From: Halalkalibacter alkaliphilus
GTDB taxonomy: Bacteria > Bacillota > Bacilli > Bacillales > Bacillaceae_D
Reading direction: 5' to 3'
Assembly: GCF_023555415.1 (NCBI RefSeq)
Contig: NZ_JAKRYL010000020.1
Location: 20,181-84,180 of the forward strand
Length of the DNA stretch: 64,000 bases
Positions 54,029 through 63,864 of this stretch are shown piece after piece. Made by a program: the position numbers and the translations under genes. Position 1 is the stretch's first letter; the number at the start of each line of letters is the position of its first letter. Under the pieces are notes generated by a model, which was not told where the DNA came from, did not search any database, and was given only the letters and a program-made list of their open reading frames with translations.

Positions 54029-54067
54029 TGACCCCGCATTTTAATGAAATGAGGGGTCAACTTTTTT
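54029..54067. terminator. Terminator between mqnD and nrnB
   Basis: A stem of 13 positions with one mismatch (54029-54041 with 54047-54059) followed by six T on the plus strand. It stands between convergent genes. Confidence 0.75.
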
Positions 54068-54075
54068 GTGAGTAG

Positions 54076-55275
54076 TTAATTTCCTTTTGTTTTTGAGCGT
54101 TTTTCGTTTAAGACATTTTCTGATAGGTATCTTACAAATAGTTCATCGCGAACAAGCCATGCTAAGTGATTTCGTTTAATTTGGCGCTCGGCTTCTTCGA
54201 ACGATGAAAAGGAACTTTCGACTGATTGGTTCTTTTCTAATACCCACTTCTTATCACTTATAGGGTAAATGAAGAAACGATTTTCTTCACTATCTGCATA
54301 CAAAGAGCCTGATTGACTTGCCTTTAAATTATGTTGGTTTCTAAAAGCGTCAATTCGCAGAGGTTCGATCGGAAATGGTTCAGCTATGAAAAGTTTGTAT
54401 GCTTCTTCGTTGAGCGAGCAGCCAGAAGCTTTTGCGTGACCGCCACCACCGAACTGGCCAGCAATTTCTGATACGTCAACATCATCATGAATGGTTCGAA
54501 AACTGATTTTTTTGCCTCCTAAATTTAGAATAGCAATATAATCAAGATGCGGACTATCCTTTCCTAATTCATTTCCTAGTTCTGAATGATAAGATTCAGC
54601 ATGAACAATACCGGCGCAATAGTTGCCAATGAACGTTTGTACGAGCTCTCTTCTTTTTCTTCTTATATAACGTTCGATCTTCGTTTCTTCCATATCAAGA
54701 ATTTTTTCTTCAAATTCATCGAAGCTAAAAGTTTCGCTTTCTTGAAGGCGGTTCACCATTCGTTCTTCAAATTCATCGATAGAAATCATGAAAAACAGAT
54801 CGTTTAGCCGTTTAGCCTTTAGGACATTGTTCCTTTCCCATTCCCATGTGTCCCATAGTCGTACTAGCTCGACAAATTCATCTAAAGAAGAAGATTGTTT
54901 CAAGAAACCTTGCTCAACTAGAAACTCATAAAATAACGAGGTTGCTGCAGCTAATCTTCCGTCTTCGTATTCAACTGTGACAGAACCCCAGCTATATTCA
55001 TTAAAATGGAGAGCTGTTTTATGATGGTCAAGTAATGTTGCGCTTCCTCCCTTTTTAACGAATTCATCTAATTTTTTTTCGTTATCACTATGTACAGATA
55101 GGTCAGTGATGAGTAATACATCATCTAAGTTGTCTCTCTCTAAAAAACGCTCAATCTGAAAATTTAATCCTTGAACGGAGTTATAGCGAACGTCAACATT
55201 TGATCCAAAGGCTAAGCGAGCAAGAATTCCGCAGCCTACACCATCTAAGTCGTTGTGAGTATACAATCGATACAT
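54076..55275 (-). CDS. nrnB: DHH-family phosphoesterase, NrnB-type oligoribonuclease
   Basis: A 399-residue DHH/DHHA1 protein. The metal-binding motifs are HNDLDGVGCG (about 7-16), ITDLSVHSD and LLDHHKTALH (the DHH triad), and the C-terminal DHHA1 motif is GGGGHAKASGCS. NrnB-like enzymes degrade very short RNA and related phosphodiesters. ATG 55275 is used, a codon after a TTG, with TAGGAGGGGG upstream. The length matches B. subtilis NrnB as recalled. Single-gene unit. Confidence 0.85.
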   Translation of the reverse strand: MYRLYTHNDLDGVGCGILARLAFGSNVDVRYNSVQGLNFQIERFLERDNLDDVLLITDLSVHSDNEKKLDEFVKKGGSATLLDHHKTALHFNEYSWGSVTVEYEDGRLAAATSLFYEFLVEQGFLKQSSSLDEFVELVRLWDTWEWERNNVLKAKRLNDLFFMISIDEFEERMVNRLQESETFSFDEFEEKILDMEETKIERYIRRKRRELVQTFIGNYCAGIVHAESYHSELGNELGKDSPHLDYIAILNLGGKKISFRTIHDDVDVSEIAGQFGGGGHAKASGCSLNEEAYKLFIAEPFPIEPLRIDAFRNQHNLKASQSGSLYADSEENRFFIYPISDKKWVLEKNQSVESSFSSFEEAERQIKRNHLAWLVRDELFVRYLSENVLNEKRSKTKGN

Positions 55276-55396
55276 CAAATACCCCCTCCTATACCTATAG
55301 TATGCATCAGTGAGGAGGGAATATTGAGTGGAATTTAGAAATTTAAATGTAATGTGAGCTTGAATGTAAGGAGGTGTTTTGAGGCGTTAGTAAATG

Positions 55397-55567
55397 TTAC
55401 TTTGTGAAAGAGGCTTCGTCGCTAGCTGTTCTTTTCTTATAAATAAGTTGATTAACAATTGTGGCAATAATGATAGCGGCAATTAACCCGTATAATAGAC
55501 CGACATAACTATAGGTGATGAACCCAATGATAAGTCCGAATGCAATGAATGATAAACCGATTGTCAT
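55397..55567 (-). CDS. Small membrane protein of 56 residues
   Basis: A short frame with a very good Shine-Dalgarno (AAAGGAGGGATCTT then ATG). The product begins MTIGLSFIAFGLIIGFITYS, has two hydrophobic segments (about 3-20 and 21-42) and ends in a polar tail with KKRTASDEASFTK. Composition and signals argue for a real gene. No function can be assigned. Confidence 0.7.
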   Translation of the reverse strand: MTIGLSFIAFGLIIGFITYSYVGLLYGLIAAIIIATIVNQLIYKKRTASDEASFTK

Positions 55568-55787
55568 AAGATCCCTCCTTTAGTTTCCATATCCTAACAC
55601 AGAAACAAAGGCTTTATACGTTTTGTGTTAGATTATTTACAAGAAAAATAGATGAACTCTATATGTATGCCAAAAGGAAATCGTTTAGTATTTCTCTTAA
55701 AATTGGTAATGCAATTATAACGTTTTTTATAGGTTGAAATGGTATGATGGAAATAGACTGGTTATTTATTAGATTGGAGGCAGTTGC

Positions 55788-56747
55788 ATGACAGCAGCGG
55801 TTGAACGAATTGAAAAAGTAATTGAAAACATTGAACTTGTCGTCGTTGGCAAGAGGAAAGAGGTTGAGTTAAGCCTTGTTGCGCTCTTTGCTGGAGGACA
55901 TGTTCTGCTTGAAGATGTTCCGGGAGTTGGCAAGACGATGATGGTTAAAGCGATAGCCAAATCTCTTGGAGCGGAATTTAAACGAATTCAATTCACACCA
56001 GATCTCCTGCCATCAGATGTGACAGGGGTATCGATATATAATCAACTTAAGCAGCAGTTTGAGTTTCGACCGGGTCCTATTTTGGCGAATATTGTCCTTG
56101 CAGATGAAATAAATAGAACTTCACCAAAGACGCAATCGGCATTACTTGAAGCATTAGAAGAAAGCAGTGTAACGATAGATGGAGAAACTCTTCAGCTTGA
56201 AAAACCGTTCTTTGTTATGGCTACACAAAATCCTATTGAGTATGCTGGGACATTCCCATTACCTGAAGCTCAGCTTGATCGGTTCTTAATTAAGTTAAAT
56301 CTAGGGTATCCAACGGCCTTAGAAGAATTAGAAGTACTAGAACGACTTCAGCATAAGCATCCACTTGAAGATATTAAGCCGGTAATGACAACAACGGAGG
56401 TAGTAGATATCCAATCTGAAATAACGAAAGTTCTCGTTAGTGAAGACGTGAAAATGTACATGATTGACCTAGTGCATGAAACGCGAAAAAATCGAGCAGT
56501 CGAGTTAGGTGTAAGTCCACGGGGGACGATTGCGTTGATGAAAGCATCTCAAGCATATGCTTTTATGCAAGGAAGAGAGTATGTACTTCCGGATGATGTG
56601 AAGCATCTAGCACCATATATACTTGCACACCGAATGATGTTAACGGCCGAGGCCAAAATGTCTAACAGAACACAAGAAGAAGTGATTTCTTCTATTCTGG
56701 AGCTGGTCCGAATTCCTGTAAATCAGAGAAGGTTGACGCGCTCGTGA
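55788..56747 (+). CDS. yeaC: MoxR-family AAA+ ATPase (YeaC-like)
   Basis: A 319-residue AAA+ ATPase: Walker A VLLEDVPGVGKTMMVKA near residue 40, Walker B IVLADEINRTSPKTQ near 105, sensor 1 MATQNPIEYAGTFPLPEAQLDRF, and a C-terminal lid with GVSPRGTIALMKASQA. MoxR ATPases act as chaperone-like partners of DUF58 proteins. It is first of three coupled genes (yeaC-yeaD-yebA), the same order as in B. subtilis before guaA. Confidence 0.92.
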   Translation: MTAAVERIEKVIENIELVVVGKRKEVELSLVALFAGGHVLLEDVPGVGKTMMVKAIAKSLGAEFKRIQFTPDLLPSDVTGVSIYNQLKQQFEFRPGPILANIVLADEINRTSPKTQSALLEALEESSVTIDGETLQLEKPFFVMATQNPIEYAGTFPLPEAQLDRFLIKLNLGYPTALEELEVLERLQHKHPLEDIKPVMTTTEVVDIQSEITKVLVSEDVKMYMIDLVHETRKNRAVELGVSPRGTIALMKASQAYAFMQGREYVLPDDVKHLAPYILAHRMMLTAEAKMSNRTQEEVISSILELVRIPVNQRRLTRS

Positions 56748-57895
56748 AAAGAGGGAAGAGGAACTTTCGTCTATTTGTAAAATGCGCACTTCTTTTACTA
56801 TTTATTGCGACTGCGTTTTCTTATGCGATGTTTCAAGGTGGATTTGTGAGTTGGTTTTTATTTTATAGTGTTGTAACGGTAGTGATTTCCACCGTTTTGG
56901 TGGCTTTGTATCCATTTCGTATAGTCAAGGCGGAACGGGTATTTCATAAAGATGTATTGCGAGCCGGTGAGTCGTTAACGGTTACGGTCACGCTTCATAA
57001 GCGTGCGCTTCAGCCGTTTTTTTATGTTAGGGTTCTAGATCTGATTCCAAAAAATCTCGGAACCTATGAAGAATCAGGTTCTCTCTTTTTCTTTTCTTTC
57101 CAAAGGCGTCTTGTCTTCTCGTACACTGTACGTGATGTGAAGAGGGGTGCACATACATTTGAACAATTATCGCTCGTCTTCGGTGATTTATTTGGTTTGT
57201 TTGAAAGAGAGAAGAAGGTACTTTGTGAAACAAAGGTTCTTGTATATCCTCGCTTTCATGAGCTACCCCCAATTAATGATTTTGGAAAACCGAGAAGATT
57301 AGATGGCAGAAGAATTCAGCATTCTTTTGAGGAAGATCGTTCTCTTGCTGGTGTCCGGCAGTATGTGCCTGGAGACCGGTTAACTTCAATTGACTGGAAA
57401 CAATCGGCTAGGTCGAGCAAGCTAATGACGAAAGAGTTTGAGTCTTATCAGGGCGAAGGGATTGTGGTTGCATTTGATTCAGCCGTTATCGATCCGAATG
57501 AATCTGTTTTTGAGCATTCAGTCGAATTGGCAGCTTCCTTAATGGTCACCTTTACTCAAAAACAACCGGGAGTGAGGCTTGCGGTTAGACTTGGAGATTG
57601 GATGTCACTTGAAGTGAATCAACGATCTATTTCAAAAGGTTTAATGACATTGGCGCAATTGATACCAAGTGGCGAGCCGACACCTGCCATTCATAAGGTA
57701 TACCGAGATTGGTCAGGGATGCATGTATACTACGTTTGTGTTCGGTTAAATGAACAAGTATTAAAAGTTTGTAAAACGTTATTAGAAGAGAGTGTTGTTG
57801 TTACTGTATGTTTAGTTGCCGTTTCGGAGCAAGATCGTACGTTTATAAAGGAGCTGGAAAAGGCTGGAGTTTCGACCTTTATTGAAAACGAATAA
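56744..57895 (+). CDS. yeaD: DUF58 protein (YeaD-like)
   Basis: A 383-residue protein with two N-terminal membrane helices (about 10-28 and 31-50), a beta-rich middle, and the DUF58 motif VRQYVPGDRLTSIDWKQSARSSKLMTKEFE near residue 205, which precedes a degenerate von Willebrand A-type fold. GTG start overlapping the MoxR stop by four bases. It probably works with the MoxR ATPase and the transglutaminase-like protein at the membrane. Confidence 0.88.
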   Translation: MKRGKRNFRLFVKCALLLLFIATAFSYAMFQGGFVSWFLFYSVVTVVISTVLVALYPFRIVKAERVFHKDVLRAGESLTVTVTLHKRALQPFFYVRVLDLIPKNLGTYEESGSLFFFSFQRRLVFSYTVRDVKRGAHTFEQLSLVFGDLFGLFEREKKVLCETKVLVYPRFHELPPINDFGKPRRLDGRRIQHSFEEDRSLAGVRQYVPGDRLTSIDWKQSARSSKLMTKEFESYQGEGIVVAFDSAVIDPNESVFEHSVELAASLMVTFTQKQPGVRLAVRLGDWMSLEVNQRSISKGLMTLAQLIPSGEPTPAIHKVYRDWSGMHVYYVCVRLNEQVLKVCKTLLEESVVVTVCLVAVSEQDRTFIKELEKAGVSTFIENE

Positions 57896-57916
57896 ATTGA
57901 AAGGGGAGGGGAAGTC

Positions 57917-60097
57917 GTGCGTTTAGATCAAAAGCAAACCGAAACAGGAAGGGATTTCTTGTTGTATGGATTAAGTTTCCTGCTGCTTATGGAATGGCTT
58001 TTACCACTCCCGCACATTACAGATACTGGGTATATTTTTGTTTTTGTGCTAGTTACAGCTGTCTTTTTCTTTATTACATTTTTACAATTGCCTGTCATTG
58101 TCTCCATGGTATTAAAGTCCTTAGTCGTTTTTTATGGACTTTACTTAGTTTTCATGGATGGACCATTTCTATCTTTTGAATGGTTCCTTTATATTGTTTC
58201 TGACATCATGATAAATATCAACCTTATGTTGACGGGTGGTTGGTATGGACTGACCGACCTATTTCGGAGCTTTTTATTCTTCGTCTTGTTAGCGATTATG
58301 AGTTATCTTTTGTTTTATTGGACAGTACATGCAAGAAGAGTGTTGTTTTTTCTAGTTTTTACTGTTGTTTATGTCACTGTAATAGATACTTTTACTATTT
58401 ATGACGCCACATTTGCTATAATACGTACGTTTATAATTGGTTTTCTTTTACTAGGTTTGGTTACTATGTACCGGATGATTGAACAACAAACCGTGTATAA
58501 AGCACCTAAACTTTTGCCTGTTCGCCTTGCAATGTTACTTATCATGCTTATTGGTGCAGGTGGGTTATTAGGGTTGTTATCTCCCAAACTAGACCCGCAA
58601 TGGGATGATCCTGTTCCATTTGTACGAGCAGCTGTTGGAATGGGCGAAAATGGATCAGGAGAGCTCATCCAGCGAATTGGTTATGGAGATAATGATGAGC
58701 GACTAGGTGGCGGATTCATAGATGATGATACTCCTGTATTTTATGCCTTCTCTACAAGAGAACATTATTGGAGAGGAGAAACGAAGGATTATTATACAGG
58801 TCGAGGTTGGGAAACGACCACCCCTGTAGAAAGAAAGAGTTTTTTATATAGTAATCTTGGCCGAGAGATAGTTGAATATGAAACGTTGGAAGCTGAGATT
58901 ATGTTAACCGAACACTCAAGAGGGTTTGATCATTTGTTTTATCCTGGTGAATTACAGCTAAGTAATCAGATTAGAGAATTTGAATTGTTCCAAGATGCTT
59001 ATACAGGGAAAGCGAGTACGTATCGAGGTGCTCAGTCTATCAAACTTGAACATTATCAATATGAGTACTTGTATCCTAGTTATCAAATTGAAGGGCTGCG
59101 CCAAACGAGTAATCAAGACCCCGATGATATACGAGATTATTATACTCAGCTTCCTGATGACTTGCCTACCCGGATACGAGACCTTGCTTTAGAAATAACT
59201 GAAGGGGAAGAAAATCGTTATGACCGAGCAAAAGCAATTGAGTCTTATTTTGGGCGGAATGATTTTCAGTATGAAACTCAAGATGTTCCTGTTCCGAGAG
59301 AGGGACAAGACTATGTTGATCAGTTTTTGTTTGAAACGATGCGAGGATACTGTGATAATTTTTCTACAGCGATGATTGTATTGCTACGAACAATTGATAT
59401 TCCTGCTAGATGGGCAAAGGGATTTACCCAAGGTGAGCTTATTGGTACTGAAGATTCTCGAAATGTTTATCAAGTGACAAATGGAAACGCTCATTCATGG
59501 GTAGAGGTATATTTCCCAGAAGTGGGGTGGGTACCGTTTGAACCAACTCGCGGATTCGATAATGTGTATGAGTTTAACGAACCAGAAGTCGAAAGAGAGG
59601 AAACAGGAGAAGATTCAAGGGTAGAAGATGAGGAAGAAGAAAATGAGCCAGAAGTGGAGGATGCATTTGCCGATTTAGAGGGGGATGATGAGCAATCATC
59701 TACAAGTGCAGGTTCTTCTCGAAATTGGACGATACCGGGTGGGCCTTGGATCTTAACTGGGCTCATAGTTGGAATGTTTTTATTTGTTCTTGCTAAAAAT
59801 AAACGGATTGTCCAATACTATATATTAAGAAAGTTTGGTCGAAGAGACGATAAAGAGGCCTTTTTGCAAGCGTATGATCGCTTACTTTGGTTATTAAAGT
59901 ATGTTGGTTGGGAACGTGAAAACGGGGAGACGCTTAGAGAATACGCTACGCGAATGGATAAACTTTTTAACACGACAGAAATGATGAGTTTGACGATTGA
60001 ATACGAACGGATTATGTATGGTGGTCAATCGATTGATGCTAGTTGGTCGAAACAAAAGCCGAATTGGCTTTCCTTTGTTCGGAAAATCGATTCTTGA
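57917..60097 (+). CDS. yebA: Transglutaminase-like membrane protein (YebA/TgpA-like)
   Basis: A 726-residue protein: about six N-terminal membrane helices (1-220), an extracellular transglutaminase-like domain (about 370-550) and a last membrane helix (about 612-632) followed by a DUF4129-like cytoplasmic tail. The catalytic triad is visible as Cys in ETMRGYCDNFSTAM, His in NGNAHSWVEVYFPEVGW and Asp/Glu downstream (FEPTRGFDN). A low-complexity acidic stretch (about 555-600) links domain and helix. GTG start after AAGGGGAGGGG. Third gene of the yeaC operon. Confidence 0.88.
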   Translation: MRLDQKQTETGRDFLLYGLSFLLLMEWLLPLPHITDTGYIFVFVLVTAVFFFITFLQLPVIVSMVLKSLVVFYGLYLVFMDGPFLSFEWFLYIVSDIMININLMLTGGWYGLTDLFRSFLFFVLLAIMSYLLFYWTVHARRVLFFLVFTVVYVTVIDTFTIYDATFAIIRTFIIGFLLLGLVTMYRMIEQQTVYKAPKLLPVRLAMLLIMLIGAGGLLGLLSPKLDPQWDDPVPFVRAAVGMGENGSGELIQRIGYGDNDERLGGGFIDDDTPVFYAFSTREHYWRGETKDYYTGRGWETTTPVERKSFLYSNLGREIVEYETLEAEIMLTEHSRGFDHLFYPGELQLSNQIREFELFQDAYTGKASTYRGAQSIKLEHYQYEYLYPSYQIEGLRQTSNQDPDDIRDYYTQLPDDLPTRIRDLALEITEGEENRYDRAKAIESYFGRNDFQYETQDVPVPREGQDYVDQFLFETMRGYCDNFSTAMIVLLRTIDIPARWAKGFTQGELIGTEDSRNVYQVTNGNAHSWVEVYFPEVGWVPFEPTRGFDNVYEFNEPEVEREETGEDSRVEDEEEENEPEVEDAFADLEGDDEQSSTSAGSSRNWTIPGGPWILTGLIVGMFLFVLAKNKRIVQYYILRKFGRRDDKEAFLQAYDRLLWLLKYVGWERENGETLREYATRMDKLFNTTEMMSLTIEYERIMYGGQSIDASWSKQKPNWLSFVRKIDS

Positions 60098-60155
60098 CCG
60101 TCTTAAAGCTCACTGATAAAATGAATCAGTGTTTAAAAAGTGTATAAAGAATCGA

Positions 60156-60302
60156 CCTTCGTATATCCTTAGGAATATGGCCTAAGAGTCTCTACCGGAT
60201 TACCGTAAAAAATCTGACTATGAAGGCAGAAAGAAGAACTAGAATTTCTGCCTTCCTTGTTCATGTATATGGACAAGTAGGTGAATTCTAGTTCTCTTTT
60301 TG
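60156..60302 (+). ncRNA. Guanine riboswitch (purine class) controlling guaA
   Basis: The aptamer (60156-60226) has the conserved purine-riboswitch parts: P1 CCTTC/GAAGG, GTATATCC, GGAATATGG, AGTCTCTACC, CCGTAAA and GACTATG. The C in GACTATG is the specificity base for guanine or hypoxanthine rather than adenine. Downstream, GAAGGCAGAAA can pair with TTTCTGCCTTC (antiterminator), exclusive with the terminator stem AGAACTAGAATT (60235-60246 with 60284-60295) and its T run. Guanine binding should switch guaA off. Confidence 0.93.
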
Positions 60303-60344
60303 TAAAGGGATGTACGAATGAAATCATAAAAAGGGTGGGAAAGC

Positions 60345-61886
60345 ATGACTGAATTAAACCAAGAAATGATTGTTGTACTAGACTTTGGTGGACAATACAA
60401 TCAATTAATTGCAAGACGTATTCGTGATCTAGGTGTGTATAGTGAATTGCACTCTAACAAGTTAACAGCAGAAGAAATTAAAAAAATGAACCCTAAAGGA
60501 ATTATTTTCTCTGGTGGTCCTAATAGTGCGTATGTAGAGGGTGCGCCTAAGTGTGATCCAGCTATTTATGATCTTGGTATTCCTATTTTAGGGATTTGTT
60601 ATGGAATGCAGTTAATGACTCAGCACTTCGGTGGGAAAGTGGATGCAGCTGATCACCGTGAATACGGAAAAGCGACGATTAAAGTTGAAAACCAATCAAA
60701 AATCTTCAAAGGGTTACCGATTGAACAATCTACTTGGATGAGTCATGGTGATTTAATTACTGCCCCTCCAGAAGGGTTTGTTGTTGATGCATTTAACCCT
60801 TCTACTCCAGTAGCGGCAATGAGTAATGAGGCGCAAAGCCTATATGGCGTTCAATTCCACCCAGAAGTTCGTCATTCTGAATTTGGAAATGATATGCTGA
60901 AAAACTTTGCTTTTGAAGTGTGCGGATGTACAGGCGACTGGTCAATGGAGAACTTCGTCGAAGTAGAAATGGAGAAAATTAGAGAGCAAGTAGGAGATAA
61001 GCAAGTTCTTTGTGCCTTAAGTGGTGGTGTTGATTCTTCTGTTGTAGCTGTCTTAATCCATAAGGCGATTGGAGATCAGTTAACTTGTATGTTTATCGAT
61101 CACGGGCTTCTTCGTAAAGGTGAAGCGGAAAGTGTTATGAAAACGTTCAGCGAAGGCTTTAATATGAAAGTCATTAAAATTGATGCACAAGAACGTTTCT
61201 TAGGTAAATTAGAAGGAGTCTCAGACCCTGAACAAAAACGTAAAATCATCGGAAATGAATTTATTTATGTGTTTGATGAAGAAGCATCGAAGCTAAAGGA
61301 TATGGATTTCCTAGCTCAAGGTACTCTTTATACTGACATTATTGAGAGTGGTACAGATACTGCGCAAACGATCAAGTCTCATCATAATGTAGGTGGACTT
61401 CCTGAGGATATGCGTTTTGAATTAATTGAGCCGCTTAATACATTGTTTAAGGATGAAGTTCGTAAACTTGGGACAGAGCTTGGCATCCCTGATGAGATTG
61501 TATGGCGTCAACCATTCCCGGGACCAGGTTTGGGTATTCGTGTACTCGGAGAGATCACAGAAGAGAAATTAGAGATTGTTCGGGAATCTGATGCGATTTT
61601 ACGTGAAGAGATTAAAAAAGCAGGTCTTGATCGCGAAATTTGGCAGTATTTCACGGCACTTCCAAACATGCGTAGTGTAGGAGTTATGGGAGATGCTCGT
61701 ACGTACGACTATACTGTTGGTATCCGAGCGGTTACGTCCATTGATGGGATGACGTCGGACTGGGCGCGTATTCCTTGGGATGTGCTTGAAATTATTTCAA
61801 CAAGAATTGTGAATGAGGTAAAGCATGTAAACCGTGTTGTTTACGATGTAACTTCAAAACCGCCAGCGACGATCGAATGGGAATAA
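60345..61886 (+). CDS. guaA: GMP synthase (glutamine-hydrolysing)
   Basis: A 513-residue enzyme converting XMP to GMP. The N-terminal glutamine amidotransferase domain has GICYGMQLM (nucleophile Cys) and FHPEVRHSE (His-Glu). The PP-loop ATP pyrophosphatase domain has [13 protein letters not shown], and the C-terminal dimerisation domain contains [16 protein letters not shown] and ends KPPATIEWE. Controlled by the guanine riboswitch upstream. It follows yebA as in B. subtilis. Confidence 0.97.
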   Translation: MTELNQEMIVVLDFGGQYNQLIARRIRDLGVYSELHSNKLTAEEIKKMNPKGIIFSGGPNSAYVEGAPKCDPAIYDLGIPILGICYGMQLMTQHFGGKVDAADHREYGKATIKVENQSKIFKGLPIEQSTWMSHGDLITAPPEGFVVDAFNPSTPVAAMSNEAQSLYGVQFHPEVRHSEFGNDMLKNFAFEVCGCTGDWSMENFVEVEMEKIREQVGDKQVLCALSGGVDSSVVAVLIHKAIGDQLTCMFIDHGLLRKGEAESVMKTFSEGFNMKVIKIDAQERFLGKLEGVSDPEQKRKIIGNEFIYVFDEEASKLKDMDFLAQGTLYTDIIESGTDTAQTIKSHHNVGGLPEDMRFELIEPLNTLFKDEVRKLGTELGIPDEIVWRQPFPGPGLGIRVLGEITEEKLEIVRESDAILREEIKKAGLDREIWQYFTALPNMRSVGVMGDARTYDYTVGIRAVTSIDGMTSDWARIPWDVLEIISTRIVNEVKHVNRVVYDVTSKPPATIEWE

Positions 61887-61920
61887 GTGTAAAGACGAAT
61901 ATTTAATAAAAATAAACAAA

Positions 61921-61967
61921 AAAACGTTCGTGTTTTTATTGACAAAGGATAAGGGAATTGATACAAT
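61921..61967 (+). promoter_or_regulatory. Promoter of pbuG with possible PurBox
   Basis: TTGACA (61939-61944), a 17-base spacer and TACAAT (61962-61967) form a strong SigA promoter whose start falls just before the riboswitch. Upstream, the minus-strand word AAAACACGAACGTT (about 61922-61935) resembles a PurR box; a clear second box was not found. Confidence 0.7.
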
Positions 61968-61995
61968 TCTTTAGGTCAACAAGAATTGTATAGTC

Positions 61996-62146
61996 TTTCG
62001 TATAATTGCGGGAATATGGCCTGCGAGTCTCTACCAAGCTTCCGTAAAGAGCTTGACTACGAAAATCAATCTACCCTTTTGTTATAAGGATATGAACGAT
62101 TTTTTGTTAGTTAAGCTTCCAAGTGTGATGTATTGGAAGCTTTTTT
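61996..62146 (+). ncRNA. Guanine riboswitch (purine class) controlling pbuG
   Basis: The aptamer (61996-62064) shows P1 TTTCG/CGAAA, GTATAAT, GGAATATGG, AGTCTCTACC, CCGTAAA and GACTACG, with the guanine-specific C. The expression platform ends in a perfect 10-bp terminator stem (62113-62122 with 62133-62142) and six T, just before the pbuG Shine-Dalgarno. Confidence 0.95.
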
Positions 62147-62188
62147 CTGTTTATATTACGAGTAAGACAAAAAAATGGAGGAACGCAA

Positions 62189-63490
62189 ATGGAACGTTAT
62201 TTTGGTTTTAAAGAACACGGAACATCGTATAGAAAAGAATCAGTTGCTGGGTTAACAACATTCTTATCGATGGCATATATTTTATTTGTTAATCCAATGA
62301 TCTTAGCTGATGCGGGGATGGATATTGGTGCTGTGTTCACAGCGACTGCTTTAGCAGCGGCGATCGGAACGTTAATTATGGGGATAGTAGCGAATTATCC
62401 GATTGCTCTAGCTCCTGGAATGGGGTTAAATGCCTTTTTTGCTTATTCAGTTGTTCTTGGGTTAGGGATAGACTGGCAAGTTGCTTTATTTGGTGTTTTT
62501 CTTTCTGGTATTATCTTTATTTTAATTACGGTATTTAAAATTCGAGAAGTGATTATTAATGCCATTCCTGCTGAGTTGAAGTATGCAGCAGCAGCTGGTA
62601 TAGGTTTGTTTATTGCTTTTATTGGTTTAAAAGGAGCCGGGATTGTTGTTCCTTATGAAGCGACAGCAGTAACGTTAGGAAACTTACTTGCTCCACCAAC
62701 TTTGTTAGCTATTTTTGGTGTTGTGATCACGGTAGTTTTTATGGTTCGTGGTATTAATGGTGGAATCTTTTACGGGATGGTTATAACGGCTATAGCTGGT
62801 GTTGTTACTGGTGTGATTGCTCCACCAGAAGCGATTGTTGGATCTATTCCGAGTTTGGCTCCAACATTTGGTCAAGCATTTGCGATTGATTGGTCAACTG
62901 TTTTCACATGGCAGTTACTTGTAGTTGTGTTGACTTTCTTATTTGTTGATTTCTTTGATACAGCAGGAACTCTTTATGCTGTTGCGAACCAAGCTGGGTT
63001 TGTTAAAGATAATAAGCTGCCTCGTGCTGGTAAGGCGCTGCTTGCTGATTCAAGTACAACTTCTATTGGTGCGATCCTAGGAACGTCAACAACAACGGCT
63101 TACATTGAGTCTGCTTCTGGTGTAGCAGCTGGAGGGCGCACTGGGTTTACGTCTGTAGTAACTGCAGGATTGTTTCTCATTGCATTGTTCTTCTCTCCGT
63201 TACTGGCTGTTGTGACAGCTGAGGTAACATCTGCGGCGCTAATTATTGTTGGGATTTTAATGGCTTCTTCATTAGGATTAATTGATTGGAAGAGGTTTGA
63301 AATAGCTGTGCCTGCTTTCGTAACGGTAATTGCTATGCCGTTGACGTATAGTATCGCAACAGGAATTGCGATGGGCTTTATCCTGTATCCAATTACGATG
63401 GTTGCTAAAGGGAAAGCAAAAGAGATTCATCCGATAATGTATGTTCTCTTCTTTGTATTTCTTGCTTACTTTATTTTCTTGTCAAAATAA
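62189..63490 (+). CDS. pbuG: Guanine/hypoxanthine permease
   Basis: A 433-residue NCS2/AzgA-type purine permease with about 12-14 membrane segments. Family motifs are GLTTFLSMAYILFVNPMIL, ALAPGMGLNAFFAYSVV, FLFVDFFDTAGTLYAVANQAGF and DSSTTSIGAILGTSTTTAYIESASGVAAGGRTG. The position after guaA and the guanine riboswitch support guanine/hypoxanthine over adenine. GGAGG Shine-Dalgarno nine bases before the ATG. Confidence 0.95.
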   Translation: MERYFGFKEHGTSYRKESVAGLTTFLSMAYILFVNPMILADAGMDIGAVFTATALAAAIGTLIMGIVANYPIALAPGMGLNAFFAYSVVLGLGIDWQVALFGVFLSGIIFILITVFKIREVIINAIPAELKYAAAAGIGLFIAFIGLKGAGIVVPYEATAVTLGNLLAPPTLLAIFGVVITVVFMVRGINGGIFYGMVITAIAGVVTGVIAPPEAIVGSIPSLAPTFGQAFAIDWSTVFTWQLLVVVLTFLFVDFFDTAGTLYAVANQAGFVKDNKLPRAGKALLADSSTTSIGAILGTSTTTAYIESASGVAAGGRTGFTSVVTAGLFLIALFFSPLLAVVTAEVTSAALIIVGILMASSLGLIDWKRFEIAVPAFVTVIAMPLTYSIATGIAMGFILYPITMVAKGKAKEIHPIMYVLFFVFLAYFIFLSK

Positions 63491-63505
63491 CACTTGTTAA
63501 ATTAG

Positions 63506-63541
63506 AACAGCACTCTTTTGTGAGGGTGCTGTTTTTTTTTA
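63506..63541 (+). terminator. Terminator of pbuG
   Basis: A 10-bp stem (63506-63515 with 63524-63533, one G-U), followed by a long T run. Confidence 0.9.
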
Positions 63542-63600
63542 TGGCTGTAAAGGGATATAGTTTATTTAAGGGAGGAGAAAAACTAATTTTTAAAAAAGTA

Positions 63601-63629
63601 TTGACTGATCTTCAATAAGGTGGTAAATT
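63601..63629 (+). promoter_or_regulatory. rrn promoter P1
   Basis: TTGACT (63601-63606), a 17-base spacer, TAAATT (63624-63629). It is the first of two tandem promoters before the 16S rRNA gene. Confidence 0.65.
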
Positions 63630-63683
63630 TAATCTCGTTGTCAAAACAGATTATCTTTTGTTGAAATAACAAGAAAAAAGTTG

Positions 63684-63712
63684 TTGACTTCTTTCGACGC
63701 TGTTGTTATGAT
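63684..63712 (+). promoter_or_regulatory. rrn promoter P2
   Basis: TTGACT (63684-63689), a 17-base spacer, TATGAT (63707-63712) with a TG extension. It is followed by an rRNA leader with TTCTTTGAAAACTGAACAAA, typical of Bacillus rrn operons. Confidence 0.85.
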
Positions 63713-63864
63713 ATTGAAGTCGCTAACAACGACAAATGAGTTCTTTGAAAACTGAACAAAAGCCAAGCGAAATAGAGATACATTATATCTCGTTAATTTC
63801 TAAAGTGATTTATTATAATCACGCAAAGTATCGTTAGCGATACATTTTGAGCTAATCAAACACT

